Shown here piece by piece: positions 43,371 to 56,859 of a stretch of 64,000 bases of DNA. The translations under genes and the position numbers were made by a program. The DNA comes from Collybiopsis luxurians FD-317 M1. Its lineage: Eukaryota; Basidiomycota; Agaricomycetes; Agaricales; Omphalotaceae. Positions within the stretch are counted from its first letter, which is position 1. The number at the start of each line of letters is the position of its first letter. The DNA lies in assembly GCA_000827265.1 (NCBI GenBank), contig KN834752.1, forward strand, positions 1-64,000. Direction: 5' to 3'. The notes under the pieces are model-generated. The model saw only the letters and a program-made list of their open reading frames with translations, was not told the DNA's origin and did no database searches.

Positions 43371-45794
43371 ATGGTGTATATTCCAAGGTTTTCTGGGCTA
43401 GATCTAGGGACTGTCATACTTGACAGGGATCTTGACCCAAATTCCTCGGTAGATGAATTCTCTGCTCTAACGTGCGTCTCCTTTATCCTAAGGCTCCGAA
43501 ATACATTGAATGTTGGCTTTCATACAGTGATGTCCCTCTTGTGAGCTCTGTATCACCACACGGTAACCTATCGACTGACTGCAAGACATTGTTAGTTTCT
43601 TGGTTATATGCTGAGCTATATCCTCAGTGGCATCTTGATTGTTCAAGTCTGTATGTTCTCGCTCGTCATCTTGCCCTCTCAGACTCGTTTTAAACCTTGC
43701 TCCAGTCTTGTACTACCTTTCATTCCGAAAAACAGACCCACTTTACATGAAGATCACAGGTAAGAATTACTAGAATCACACTCATTTCTTACTGTTAACC
43801 TCACCTTACCTTCGCAGTTTTCGCCGTTTTTCTCGTCGAATGTATATCAGCTGTGATTGCAACGGTACTTGTGATATGGAGTATCATTTCGAAAGGATAT
43901 CTATCCTACTCCATTCTCGAGCCGGGATTTCAAGCTGTGGCCATCTTATGTGGAATTGGTATGTCATCATCATGATCAGTCCCGTTCCTCTATTTCCCAA
44001 AAATTTTGAATGTATTGATTGCCAACAATCCGTTTTATAGCTTCTTCGATGGTACATGCCTTTTACTGCTGGCGCATTCGCGTCCTTGGTGGGCATTGGG
44101 CAATTATTGTTCTCATAATGATAATATCACTGGCTCAATGCGTGATGGTGTCGATATCTGGTTTCGGAGTGAGTCTTCGAGTTTTCCGTTGACGATGGAC
44201 GCACTATCTCATATTCATTTTCGCCTAGAGATTTTCGGGTGGGGACATCCTGGGAGCGGGGACCTCCAGTTATACCGATTCCAGTCTGCTCTGTATCAAT
44301 ATTGTCAGTAAAGCGTTCGACTTGACTGTTCAACATACTTATCGTTCGCAGTTATGGCTGGGCGGGAGCGCTGTATGCGACATTATTATCTCTTGCACCA
44401 TTCTCTATTTGGTGAGAGCACTGTTCTTTCTTCAAGCTCGTTGACTTACTTGACCATAGCAAAATCGAATCATGAAAGATTTGGGTCAAACCAGTCCGCT
44501 GACAACGAGAGTAGAGAGAGTCATGAGTGTTGCGGTTGATACCGGGATGATAACTGCAATTGGAGCCTGCATCGAGTTGCTGTTCTACCTAAGTCTACGA
44601 AACTCTTTGGTGCATTTCATTATGTGAGTTTGAGTGCCAAATCTTCCCATGATTTTGCTGAGCAGGTTACGTGAACTTTCATGACCCGATACAGGTTCTA
44701 CACACTGCCAAAACTGTAAGTTTAGTGGTTCACCCTTTCCAGCTGCCTGCACTCATCACTCATCCCGTGCGTAGGTATGCAAACTGTCTAATGGCTACCC
44801 TCAATGCTCGGTTAACCATTGACGGTCGAGGTTTTCGAGAAAGTACCTTCGTTGCCAAGGAAGTTACAAGTTCCAGCAGCTTTTTCGAAGGATTCCGGAA
44901 CGATCGCACTCTTCCTGCAAGTATTGAAATCAAAGTCCAGGAGGCCACCCTGAGAAGCCGGTCCAGTTTTAGTTCAATTTTGGACATCAAGAGACAATCA
45001 GCGGGCTCCCTGATCCATGGGTATCCAGAGCTTTCTTTCAATGCTGCACCAAAAAAAAGCTCGATACTGGATTTGAAGGGCTCGGAGGTTCACTATCATG
45101 ACGCTTATGCCAATGCTCTGATGACTGAGCAGCAGGCACCCGACTATTTTCAACACCGACCGCAATCGAACGCTCAGCCTCAGCCACCTAGTATTGGATT
45201 CGATTCAAACTCGAACTCAGCCTGGACCTGGAAACCTGTAAAATCGTCTCTACTTTTCACTGTAATGCGATACTGATAGTTTTTTCAACTCTTAGCCTGC
45301 GACAACTCCGAGCGTTCCGTCTAGTCCGTCGACCCCCGGAACTGGGATCCCATCAGTCAAGAGACATACTCTAACGACTGTGGACTTTTCTCAATCTCAG
45401 CCTAGTCTGCGTAGTCGAAAGAGTTCAATCAACACCCCTCCGACTGTTAGCAGACTTGACACTGACGACTCCAAATTCGAGGAAATGAAGAAGCATTTAA
45501 CGCTTCCTCCGATGTTATTACAATCGGCAACTAGTCCGAAGCTTTTAATGCCTTGGGAGGAACCGGCGGAAGCGCCGACGCAGGTAAGTTGCTGCTTCCT
45601 GTTTTCATTTTTGCGGCGGGATTATTCATACAGCAACTCCGAATCAGGTCAGCTCAGAGGAGACAACACCTATTCCTGAACCAGCACCGCTTCCGTCAAG
45701 TGCAGATTTCCATTCGAAAACAGATCCGGATCCTCCGTTCAAAATGGAACCTCTGCGTGCACCACAAGCCACCCTTCAGCCCACAGCATATTAG
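43371..45794 (+). CDS. DUF6534 seven-TM protein, copy C (long tail)
   Basis: Inverted relative to copies A and B. It starts MVYIPRFSGLDLG at 43371 and splits at the same DEFSALT site as its paralogues. TM segments match copy A closely, including the exon around 43830-43955 (GYLSYSILEPGFQAVAILCGIG) and the intron after it. Later exons give VMSVAVDTGMITAIGACIEL and YANCLMATLNARLTIDGRGF. Unlike A and B it keeps a long cytoplasmic tail rich in Ser, Pro and Gln, with two more introns (about 45240-45297 and 45583-45648), ending PLRAPQATLQPTAY. A regulatory role for the tail is inference only. Confidence 0.75.
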
Positions 45795-46425
45795 TTTGCG
45801 ATGTCATGTACATTATGTGTTTTTTTGAGGTATACTATGACGATCTTTTGTTGGTTTGTTATTTATGAATTAGAATACGGGAATTCTGTTTAAGAACTCT
45901 CCTTGACAACCATTCAGGCTTCGCGCACTATGATCATCATTTATGAAGGCAGCGAACATATCAGATACATAAAAGAGCTAACGAAAGACTAAAAGGAAAA
46001 ATAGTACGACATCATGATGAAAATGCGAGCAAGCGAGGTTGGGACTCATCCGTCCAATAGGACATTTAAATGATACTACTACGGTAGGTAAGGATTTGAG
46101 ACGCGGACGCAATTACAGAAAGAGGCAAGAGAAATAGAAAAGGAGAAGAGAAATGATAAAGGAAAGGAAAGGATCGTCAGGGAAAGAGCGGGTTGAGACA
46201 CTGAAAGACCGAGATGTACGAGAGTACGGTCTAAGGTCGGACTTGTATATGGAAATGGGCAATAAGAAAAAAAGAACGAGTGTATGGATACATTATCCTC
46301 CCAGTAAGAGAAAGAAAAATGAGAAACGTGTGATCAGCTACAGGGTATTGGCCTTGACCACCAAGTCAGTCCCGATTCTTTCACAAAAAAGCGAGAACGA
46401 CATACCTCTTCCAAAATTCCACGAC
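45795..46425. other. Convergent intergenic region
   Basis: About 0.63 kb between the 3' ends of copy C and the BTB/CAP-Gly gene. It should hold both polyadenylation regions. Purine-rich around 46100-46330. No gene supported. Confidence 0.5.
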
Positions 46426-49400
46426 TCAAAGGTCATCCCCATCAATCGCATCGACAACATATAACACCTGCTGGGGCCTAACGAATAAGCCCCTACTCTC
46501 CGTCGCTCCCATACCGTATCCACTACTTCCATATCCACCATCGCTCATCGAAGGGCTCGCACTCCTCCCTATCCCCATCCCCATACGCATTCTCTTTGAC
46601 GACATCGTATTATATCTCGATGTAGACTGAGAATCTCCGCTCCACTGATCTACACGGCGTTTAGTACCCTTCGTAAATGCAGAGGGCATCTCTCTATCTC
46701 TCCTCCGTCTAGTGCTAGGTCGATCACTATCCCCGTACGAACCATCTCCCCATTCCTCCTCCGCCTCCCCGGATCCAGACTGTGTTTTCGATAAAAGATC
46801 AAAGTATCGTATACCTTGCCAACTCCCGTCGTTCCAGGGCCTCGAGTCACCCATGACTACGTCTTTGTCTTTATCTCTTTCAGACGAATCGTTTATAGGC
46901 ACCTCAACACCGACCCAAGGCCCTCTCTCACCCTCGACTTCACCAATGTATCTGGCAAACGCACGGAACCGTTTTCGCTTAGAGGTGACGATGCAAGGTA
47001 TTCCGATGGACAGTGTGGCACCGAGATGAGTCGGATAGGGCTCTGTTTCACCTTCGGTCTCCGTTGGCGGAGAGGGTAAGTGGTCGCGGGCAGCTGCAGG
47101 AGAGGAGGTACCGGATGTAGAAGGGGTAGGTGAAGAAGAGGAAGAAGAAGGAAGCGGAGGAACGGGGGGAGCAAGAGTATCATTTTTAGTATTACTTCGG
47201 CTGCTAGACTTGGAGGAACCTTCGCCTTTGATGGTATCACTGGAAGCCTTTTTAGATATCGTCTTGGTTGCAGCCTGAGGCTTTGTCCCAAGAGTTTTGG
47301 CGCCACTTTTGTTCGCCGCCACTGCTGCTTGAGCCTGTGCACGGGCTTTATCCGCCGGAGAAGCACGTAAGCTTTTGACTGATCCGGTAACAGACGAAGG
47401 CCTCTTGGTCGTTGTCCCTGCTCTAGCGCCAGTTGAAGCGGTACTCCTAGTACTCGGCGTAACACTTTTGGTACTTCTTGTACTACGCACACTCCCGGTT
47501 GAAGTACCACTGACGGTCCGCTCTCTCTGCCTAGGAGTTCCACTAGACGGAGCAGTATGAAAGTCACTTGTGGCAGAGCTACCTGACGCAGCAGAGGTTC
47601 CGCTCGTACCACTAGTAGAAGCACTAATAGGTCTCGGAACAGGGACTGGAGGAACTTGAAGAGCTCCGCCTCCGCCGCGGTTATGTCTACGAACAGTTGA
47701 TGTAGTCGAAGCCTTCGATGCTGTCGATCGAGTGGATAGTGTGGAGTGCGACGATGACGTCGAACGAGGACGAGTTGAAGGAGAACGCGCAGCGGGGGCC
47801 CGAGGTGAGATAGAGCTTGTTGTGCTTGACATACTCTTGACACTCGAACGGGAACTGGCGAGCCTTTTATTCGAGGCAGAAGGCGAGGGCGATGTCACTC
47901 CAGACCTTTTGGTCGACGGGGAAGGAGAGACAACTCGTGAAGTAACCCGGGATTGAGGTGGCGTTGAAACTAACGTAGACGGTGTCGGGGTAGACTTGAT
48001 GCTTGTATCTTGATCACCATCTTTGTCTTCCTCCTCCTCCTCCTCTTCTTCCAGTGAGATCTTTATGTCCTGGGGAGTCAGTTTTGAGTCCGGCCTCTCT
48101 CCTTTTTCTAATTGTGCTGTGGGCGTCGTGGCTTTCCTACCGACCCTTCTCCCCACCGTATTGGCCGAACCAACTGTACTGACACTCCGTACGGAACTAG
48201 CACTACTTTTCACGGGCAAGTTCTTTGAGAGAATGGATACTCTCATCGAGGGAGATATGGAGTTCGTTGAATGAATCGACACTGTTTCTCTGTCAGAATC
48301 ATTTCTTGGTCTGAGACGGTCTCGAGATGGAGTGGGGGATGTGACCCTGGATGACCCTGCAGCGCGTGTATTCGATGGTGCTTGAAGGAGTTCGTCCACT
48401 GGCACCTGTAGATCTGCAGAAACAAAGCCGGGTAAGTTATAGAAGAGTGATGATCAGAATTTCGATAATGGAAGAAAAGGAACGCCGAGCAAAGGAGAAC
48501 ACATATTAACCAAATGGAGTGAAACAACCGACTTACGATCAGCAATCTCCTTTAACGCCCATTGCTCCATCAACCCATCCTTCTCACCCTCTTTCCCAAC
48601 AAATCCTCCCTGATCTCTAACCTCCTTCCACCTATTTCCTACCGACATCCACCTCAACACCTCCAACCTTACTTCCTCCACTTGTATCCTCACATGCGAT
48701 GTCGGCGGCAACAGTAGAGCATTCGCACCGAACCCTCCCATCCCATACGGGTCGTCATCATACACTGACATCGACATCGATTGATATCCAGATGAGTCGG
48801 GATCCGGATGGGCGCGCAGAAGGAGGACATTAGAGACGAGGGTTTGATAGACGAGCGGAGCGTTGGATGGTCTCAGTCCACGGATGAGAGAAGAGAGAAT
48901 CAGGGAGAGATTATGTGCGTCTTCGTATGCTGTTGCTGGACTATTCCCATTACTCAACGTACCCTTGTGCACTGGAACGGAAACATCCGAAGCATTTGAC
49001 GGTGTGAGTGTTGATGGCGAAAGCGAGGATACAATGGAAGCGAGCCTATGATGCCTCGTATGTCCTGATTTCGGCGAATGTTGTTGATATGTAGGGGAAG
49101 CTCTGAGAAGAATTTCATGCCAGTCAGAGTACTGGACATCTTCCTCTACAGATGGCGGAGGGGGGATCGTAAAACATTCCACGACCCTCTCAGCAAGAGT
49201 TTCATCGATCATCTCTCTCGCTCGAAAGAGGTCCGCGCGAACAACCAGATACCAGTTTTTATCTCCCTGATCTCGCAAGTCTCTCGCGTCCGGGTCGTCC
49301 ATGACCTTGTCGGCTCTTGCAGCTTTGGAAGCCGACGCAATTGCTTTTGCAAGTCTCCCCTGAGGCGCCAGGGCACCCTCCACCGCAAAGAGCATATTCC

Positions 49401-51083
49401 ATATATTCCCTCCTCCAGTGTCTCCAGTCCCCGCGCTTCCACCTCCGACTTCAGCTGAAACGCGTTTCTTGACCCCTCTCAACACACTATCCCGTAGTTT
49501 CGAGTCCATGCTAGCCCACTCGTTAGTCACCCATCCATCGCCAAGTAGACCCACCAGCGCCCGTCTCGCACCTCGGTCTAGGTAAGGATCCGAGACGTTT
49601 TTAAGCCCAGCGAGGTAGGATACGAATTGTAAAATCCTCGGTGCGCGACGGGCACATGAACGACAGCGACATCCCCCAATGGCACCTATACCCGTGGACA
49701 TGCGTTTCGCAGCCGCCGAAGTGGCGCCGCCCCTCACTCCCCTTACAAGGGCTTCATACTCTCCAAACTCTAAAAACGCGTGGAACAGCCCATGGCATAA
49801 TTCGACGATGATTCGACCTCGTACCTCGTCTCGAAGACTTGGGAGATTAAGGTACGTAGGTAATGCCGAAAGGTAGATATGCAGCGCGGTAGTGAGATCA
49901 TATGTTCGGTGAGAAAAGGCAAGGGTTCCGGTGTACAGGTATCCGAGAGTGAAGTGTAATGAGGCGGGAGTGAAAGGAGGTGAGGGAAGAGTGAGAACTG
50001 GGGGAGCGCCAGGAGTAGAGGAAATTGACGAGGATAAGGAAGAAGACAAAGAAGAGAGTTTGTTGATTGGATTAGCGAGAAGGAGTGTTCTAAAGTAACT
50101 CGATCTCGAAACCAGGATAAACTTGTGCGTAGAAAACACGGCCGTAGTGTTTTCATGATCCTTGTTCGAGCTCCCAGTCCAACCAGTCCAAGTCAATTCT
50201 CCTCCTGACTGCGGTCTCGAGGACATGGTAAGTGAAATCTTGACATCACTGTACAACCTCGACCTCCACATAAACACCAGATCTTTTCGGAGCTTGTCAA
50301 GACGAAGTTCTTGCGCTGCTTCTCCTTCCCTTCCATCACCTAGGTCGCCTGCGCCTAGTCCGAGTTCTCCGCCGTTATCGTCGAAAAGAAACTCGAAAGC
50401 CTCTCCAAAGCCTTGACCTGTATATAGATACTCCAGCTCATTGGAAAATAAGGCGGGGGTTATGGATGTCTGGAGTCTGGTTATCGGTACTCCGTTGGCC
50501 GTCATAGAAGGGACTGGAGATCCTCCATTGGTCCTGCTGGTAGCGCGTAACGGTGATGGAGATCTTGAAAGCTGCATGTCCAGCCCCAGCCCTGGACCAC
50601 CCAGGTTCAAAGAGAGGGCGGAATTACCAGGTAATGTAGGTGTTGGTGTACGCGCAGGAGAGTGAGTAGGTGACGGAGACAAGGCTCCAGTGCTGGCATT
50701 TGAAGGGCGGAATTGAAAATATCGTGATTGGAATGAAGGTGGTGCTCTGGCGTAAACAATGGCTAAAGATACGATATGATATTGGAAATAGATGGACTTA
50801 TTAATCATTCCATACCTTTGTGTCCCCAAACTTCTTCAACTACGCCTTCGACTTCACCGTCAACTCCGACGCCAACACCGACTTGCCAAACAACATCCGG
50901 GAACCATTCTTTTGTATTTCTAAACAAAGTATGGAGGTCCTGCTGCCACGATTCGGTCGAAAGAGTGATGCTTTCTTGAAGAGAAGGTGCAGGAGGTGCT
51001 GCGGAGGTCGAAGGAGTAGGTGTTGAGCTAGTGGGGACTGGAGGGGCCGGTCGATTAGGTGGGGGTGGATGTTTTGAAGTCAT
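46426..51083 (-). CDS. BTB/POZ and CAP-Gly domain protein
   Basis: Three exons are clear: 51083-50816 (Pro-rich, MTSKHPPPPNRPAPP, then VVWQVGVGVGVDGEVEGVV), 50762-48537 and 48413-46426, giving over 1,400 residues. The middle exon carries a BTB domain: FMWRSRLYSDVKISL, a long insert, then STHKFILVSRSSYFRTLL, SLHFTLGYLYTGTLAFS and YLSALPTYLNLPSLRDEV. The last exon has a very long Ser/Thr/Arg-rich disordered region with an acidic run (SLEEEEEEEEDKDGD). It ends with a CAP-Gly domain, ARYIGEVEGERGPWVGVEV, then NDGSWQGIRYF and GLFVRPQQVLYV. CAP-Gly domains bind C-terminal EEY/F motifs of tubulin and EB1, and BTB domains dimerise or recruit Cul3; a microtubule-linked adaptor is inferred. Confidence 0.82.
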
Positions 51084-52736
51084 GATAAGAGAAAGATATG
51101 CAGTATGTTGGTATCAAACGTGTATATAAAGTTGGTATATCGGAAATGAGCAGACAAAGCGATGAAAAGCCGTACTGTTATCTGACGGTGAGCATGAGAT
51201 AATTGAGGATAAATTTCTGACTTGCCTTGCTGCCTTGGACGGCGGCTTGGTAACCTGTAACCTAAGCCAGGCCGTCGTCGCCGTCGATGAGTGTTGAGTG
51301 TAAGGCAGTCGTGCGTCGACGGAGCCTTTTTGCGTGAGAAACGCAATTCAACCATTGACGCCCAATAGACGCTCGTAAGTACCCCAACACTTGCCCAAAC
51401 TTGGAATAAAGCTTTACCGTCACCATCACCGATAAGGTAGAAAACTTTGCAATGTACTTCAAAATCGAATGATTCATGAAAGGGTGGAGTACAGAATTCA
51501 ATGCACCACCATTGAACAAGACATTCTTTCCAAACTGTCGATCATCCCAGGACTGTACACTCAATGCTTTCACTTGGATACCTTGTTCTCGCACTTGGAA
51601 GGTTCTCTGGACTCTGTTTCAGAGAATAGTTTAATTATGACGACTAGGAGTAGATTTAGAAGTGCAATATGCAGAAGCGGACAAGAAGTGAAGCCAAATT
51701 TCCTGATTAGTGATCAACCATTGCTCGGATTCCCGCTTCTTTTCTAGGGCCTAACTCTTTCAACGCCGAAGGACATCGAGCACACACTGGTCCGGCATGA
51801 TAGGTATCTAGGGGAGTTCTATACATCTTCGTTGAGCCAAGTGTCAAATGTATGGCTTATGTGGTCAACTGTATTTGGAAGGGGCCTTTCTTCGTATCCC
51901 TGATCTGAATCTTAACCGCCTCTTGTATCACCTCTTAAAAATATTACAAACAAAATATCGAGCTAGAGAGCGCTCGGAAATGATAATGATGCCGACCATG
52001 ATACTATGCTCATTACTTACTGTGTCCACGCTCCGGCGGTATCTTCACGATGTCGATGGCCATTTGCTCGCACTCTTGGCTTTATTTGGATCCGTCTCGA
52101 GGACCAGAAACCAAAGTGACGGTAGTCGAAATCGGTACCACTGGTTTTTTTACAGTAGCTTTGGCGCCTTGTTAACATGCATGTATTACATCAGATCGCA
52201 TTATGAGCGGTCGGCATAATGCATATCTCCGATTGGTGGGGAGTCGATTGTATATCCCGACGAGCAGCGGGTGGCAACACTATTCACAAGCAAATCAACC
52301 AAGGCGAAATCGAGCTGATGGTTTCTTGACCACCAGAAAGAGGAACATTCAAACGATGCCGCTCAACATAGAATAGGAGAACCCTAAGCTATTATTGTTT
52401 TGAAACCTTTGAATATGTATCGTAAATTTGGTATCCACATCACAGATAAGCGCTAAGCCGCAGGTAACCAATGAATGAAAAGTTGGGCGCTTTCAGAGCA
52501 ATTTATCACTCCTTCAGTTCTACCGAAACATCCGTGCATGGCACAATCCTTAGTTTTCACTTGTCTCGGCAGTGCCTGTCCGGGTTCATGCCATCGACTT
52601 TATATTAATTCTTGTATTCGTTGCGTTCATCAGCTCTATTCTTTTCTCCTGCTAGTTTTTTTTTTTCCTTCCACTCCCGCTCACACTCCCTTTAACAACA
52701 CTTTCGCTGCCTGTCTAGACGTCCTAGTCCGGCAGC
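51084..52736. other. Intergenic region with a block echoed at 55.85 kb
   Basis: About 1.65 kb upstream of the first S53 protease. The stretch 51490-51600 resembles 55850-55960, upstream of the second protease, sharing ATTGAACAAG and CACTTGGATACCTTG. No gene supported. Confidence 0.4.
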
Positions 52737-55046
52737 ATGATGCTCTTCTTATCAATCTGTTTGCACCTGCTGCAGCTGGTATCTCTCGTTTCGGCGGCTG
52801 CTACTTACGGTACATACATCCAAAAACGGACGATGATCGTTCACGACCGTCGCAGTTCGATTCCGAACGGTCATACTCCTGTAAAGGAGGCTAGTGATGA
52901 TCAGATGGTTAATATGCAGATTCATCTTCCCATGAATGACCGTGCAGGACTCGAGAAGTCGGTAACAGAGGCTAGTGATCCGCAAAGCCCAAACCATGGA
53001 AAGTGGTTATCTCAGGAAGGTGTGAGTGGAACACTATAGCACTATCTGATGTTTAATTATGGTGTGGTGCTTATCATCCTTCCCCAATCCCCCATCTCGA
53101 TGACAGGTCAAACCCTACGAAGAAGCAAACCCAGAGGCCGCTGATCATGTCCGTAATTGGCTATCATCGAACAACATCGATCATACGGAACAATCAGGGA
53201 CCGTGCTCAAATTTTCTGCTCCCGTCGGAGTCCTCAACCCCATGATGAACGCAAAATACGTTGTCTATCAGAATACCGCCAGCGGTGCTCTGTCGTTACG
53301 TACTATGCAGTACAGTATTCCACAGGAGTTACAAAAGCATATCCGAGCTATCCATCCTACTACCTCGTAAGAGACATTTAGTTCTCCCCCTTCAAACCTT
53401 AATCATTCCTTACCAATACGGATACTGGGATTTTTTGTAAATATCCAGATTCATCTCCAATGAGCACAGAGTCATCTCTATCAGCGGACACTACCGAGGC
53501 AGCTCATCTACAAACAAAGCGTTATCAGAGAGCAAGAGTTCATCAAGCCATATACAAGATCCAAGCTCCTCCACCTGCGATGAGGCTGTGACACCAGTGT
53601 GCTTGCAAAAGCTATACGGCATTCCTTCGAGTCCTGTCAATCCACACACCAACAGCACACTTGGTGTTTTTGCATTTGACGGACAGAATGCAAACAAGGT
53701 TGCTAAACTTCCAATATCTTGTTCCTGTTGACATTTTAACTGGAACGATCCAATCTCTAGGCCGACTTGAAGAACTTTCTACAGGTTTTCAGACCAGATA
53801 TGTCCTCCGATACAACGTTTAGTACTCAGCTTCTGTACAATGCTTCTAACGACCAGGGCATTCCGCAAGCTGGCGTCGAAGCCGTAAGTAATTGGTTTCA
53901 CGCCGACTCCCACATATTAACTCCTCGAATCCTCATACTCAATCATCTCTCCAAACAGAACCTCGATATCCAATATACAGTCGGTTTGGCAAACGGTATC
54001 CCAACAACATTTGTGGACATTGGCAGCCAGAATGATGATGATGGTATCACTTTCATCGACAGTATCAATTACTTGGCGGCCGAGGAGAACCCGCCATTAG
54101 TGCTGACTTCTAGTTACGGCTTGGATGAAAGGAGCCTCTCTGAATCCTTGGCCTCGTGCGTTTCTTAATGTTCAGTTCAATCCTCCAAGGTTTCATTTCG
54201 TTGTTTGAAGAGTATGGTGCGACGCATTCATGAAGCTCACCGCACGAGGAGTAAGTATCCTGTATGCATCTGGTGATGGCGGTGTCGCTTCTTCTCCCGG
54301 TGAAGAATGCGATGGAGAGCCGTTCTTGGCGGCATGGCCAACTTGCCCCTAGTGAGTTTCTTGGAATGTTTATCCTCTCCTGCCTGACAGTGCATGGTAT
54401 AGTGTCACACTTGTCGGTGCTACAGCGAACTTCCCTGAAAAGGGTGCTAATCTTTCAGCGGGGGGATTCTCCAACTACTTTGATCAACCATGGTGGCGTA
54501 TGTATTTCTTTCATCTACTTTTTTCAAGACCCCGTCTCACCCAACACATTACTATTTTGTGGCAACATTCAGAAAAAAAAGCCGTAGCAGGCTACCTTGA
54601 CAAATTCGGTCCTGATCGCTACGAAGGCTTATACAACCGAACCGGACGAGGATACCCAGATGTTTCTGCACAGGGCCAAAATCTTCCAGTCTTCAAATCC
54701 GGCGAGGTCATCTCAGAGCAAGGAACCTCTGCCTCTTCACCAATCCTTGCTTCTATCATTGCACTCCTCAATGATGAACTAATATCCAAAGGAAGACCTC
54801 CAATGGGATTTTTGAATCCGTGGATTTATGCTCATCCAGAAGCATTCCATGATATCACATCGGGTTCGTCCGTTTTGACTGAAAAAAACCTTTTTTTGAA
54901 CTCCTCTCTAACAACTTTGACTTGCTACAGGAAGCAACCCAGGATGTGGCACAGATGGATTCCCAGCACTTGAAGGCTGGGACCCAGTGACTGGCATCGG
55001 CTCACCAAATTATCAGGCAATGAGGAAGGCTTTGGGGTTGTCATGA
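52737..55046 (+). CDS. Sedolisin (S53) tripeptidyl peptidase-like, copy 1
   Basis: Secreted acid serine-carboxyl protease. It has a signal peptide (MMLFLSICLHLLQLVSLVSA) and a pro-domain (KEASDDQMVNMQIHLPMNDRA, NHGKWLSQE, IPQELQKHIRAIHPTT). The catalytic part begins near TPVCLQKLYGIPSSPVN. Active-site Glu and Asp lie in GVEANLDIQY across an intron; the oxyanion Asp is in LYASGDGGVASS; the nucleophile Ser is in GTSASSP. The Ca-binding end is FPALEGWDPVTGIGSPNYQ. About ten exons, all with GT..AG ends. The residues just before GTSAS are SEQ instead of the usual SxGG seen in copy 2; the catalytic residues remain. It is a tandem paralogue of the gene at 56860. Such enzymes digest protein at acidic pH in wood- or litter-decaying fungi. 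Confidence 0.88.
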
Positions 55047-56859
55047 TACAGATTTTGGGATAGATTTTCAGTTCTTTGCAAGAAAAGTGCATCTTTATTT
55101 ATTCATTCAGTGCTAGCTAGTAGAGCAAATGAACTTTCCATGTAACTTATTCTTCATGTCAACAAATCTTTACAAGTGCTGTGTCCTTATACTAAAACTT
55201 GAGGATTTTTGTCATCATTGAACTCAAAATTGCATTAGGTCAAATAAATACTGCATTTATGCCCTGAAAAGTTGTGTCAACTACATACAATGATATGATA
55301 TTGACATCTTTAGCTGTCAATATGTGGTGAATGAACTGCAGAGTGTGTTTGGCAGCCTGAAAAGATGTAAGTTTTCTCTAAATTTGCAAATATACAATAT
55401 TCTCTTCAACTAGATATCCATTTTACAGGGTGGTGACAGGTATCATAATATCATAGTTCCTAATAGTATTTTCTCTCAAAAACTTTTCTCAATTATGTAT
55501 CTAATTAAGTCTTAAAGGATCAAGAATGAATTCTGAAATACTTGCTAAGGCCCAGAAATTGTGCACAGCTGGGTGAAAGCCGTTTATTGGTAGTGGGTAC
55601 ATTTTGCAAGTTGAATGGAATAATTGTTACGGCAAGTGTTAGAGTATGATGACTTGGGGAACAAGTTTGGATAATTGTGCCTTGAGTTAGAATACTACGC
55701 ATTAAATGTTCTTCCGGATGCGGGGTCCAGACTAAAACCGACCACTGTATGCAAGGGTATCTAATTATTCTTAAACCTTGCCACATTCACAGAGGGTCGC
55801 GTTACCGCATACTCTTTGACGCGTGAGTACTTAAATCTTAGTGCACCTCAGAGCACAAGGCTCCGCTATTGAACAAGGCCTTACCTTCTGAAGTGGCTGA
55901 CCATTGAACAACTCGGTCTCGGCTCGAGTCTCGCACTTGGATACCTTGATTAGCTCGCCCTGCTGTATTACAGCAGATGCCAAGACTAGACCACGGTAAG
56001 TACCGCTCACGCTCGACTGAAGCTGTCATGACTCGTCCGGACGGATCCGTTCTCATTCACTGAATATATTGAACAAGCTACACTTCTTTTAGCTCACCGA
56101 GATCACTCAAAAAATTTGCTCAGCTTGAAGTGGTTAGTATCCCATCCGATAAAAAGAAGCCTTTAAGGTAACAAGTTGAGGTAGATTGAGGTCGATGATT
56201 TTTCCCAATAACGGTCTCTTCGCGCCGAAGTGGATCTTCCATTTACTTCACAGCATTATAATATACAATTCAAATTACAACGCGTTCCCGACGCGCCGCG
56301 GAAGACAGACTAGAGTTGATCGTTGCAACTTGAGCTTGATTCTTAACCGCCAGGAAGACATCTAAGCGGCCATTGCTTCTAAAGCTTCTAAAGCTTCATG
56401 ATATGGCGTGCAGTCTACTACTTAATAACCTCTGCGTCTAGTGAATGTCAGCACAGGACTCACAGGTACGCCGGTAGGTAGTGTAAAGAGCCTGAGGGGA
56501 CGTCGATCCCTGAATGATCACAAACATGCTTTGCAAAAATGTTCAGCGCCTTTCAAAGCCCTTGCCGTCAATTTATTACTTTCTACCCACTTGCTGAAAC
56601 ATGCGCTGCACAACAGGCGCTGTTTCTTTGGCAGCGTTTCCAACTGGCTTGGCAGAACCGAGCATTGCACTGATTTGCCGTCTTCTCGATTCGATATTAT
56701 CGACCCTTACCGTCTAAGTCACATCAATTCTTTTATTCTTAACCTTCATCACCTCGTTTCTTTTTGACTTCTAGTCTTTCTTTCCCTTTGCTTCTGACCT
56801 CCTTTTGCCCCCTTTTCAAACCCTTTACCTCTCGCTCTCTAGACTCTGGAACCAGCGCC
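55047..56859. other. Intergenic region between the two S53 genes
   Basis: About 1.8 kb. The left half (55050-55560) is markedly AT-rich and includes a perfect nine-base hairpin, ATATTGACA..TGTCAATAT, near 55296-55321. The right part includes the block related to 51490-51600. No gene supported. Confidence 0.45.

Noticed and set aside
46893..47843. 316-codon open frame in the minus strand of the CAP-Gly gene
   Set aside because: It is an alternative frame of the Ser/Thr-rich coding exon; the in-frame CAP-Gly domain fixes the true frame.
48030..48060. CTC/CTT trinucleotide run as a microsatellite of note
   Set aside because: It simply encodes the acidic Glu run in the BTB/CAP-Gly protein.
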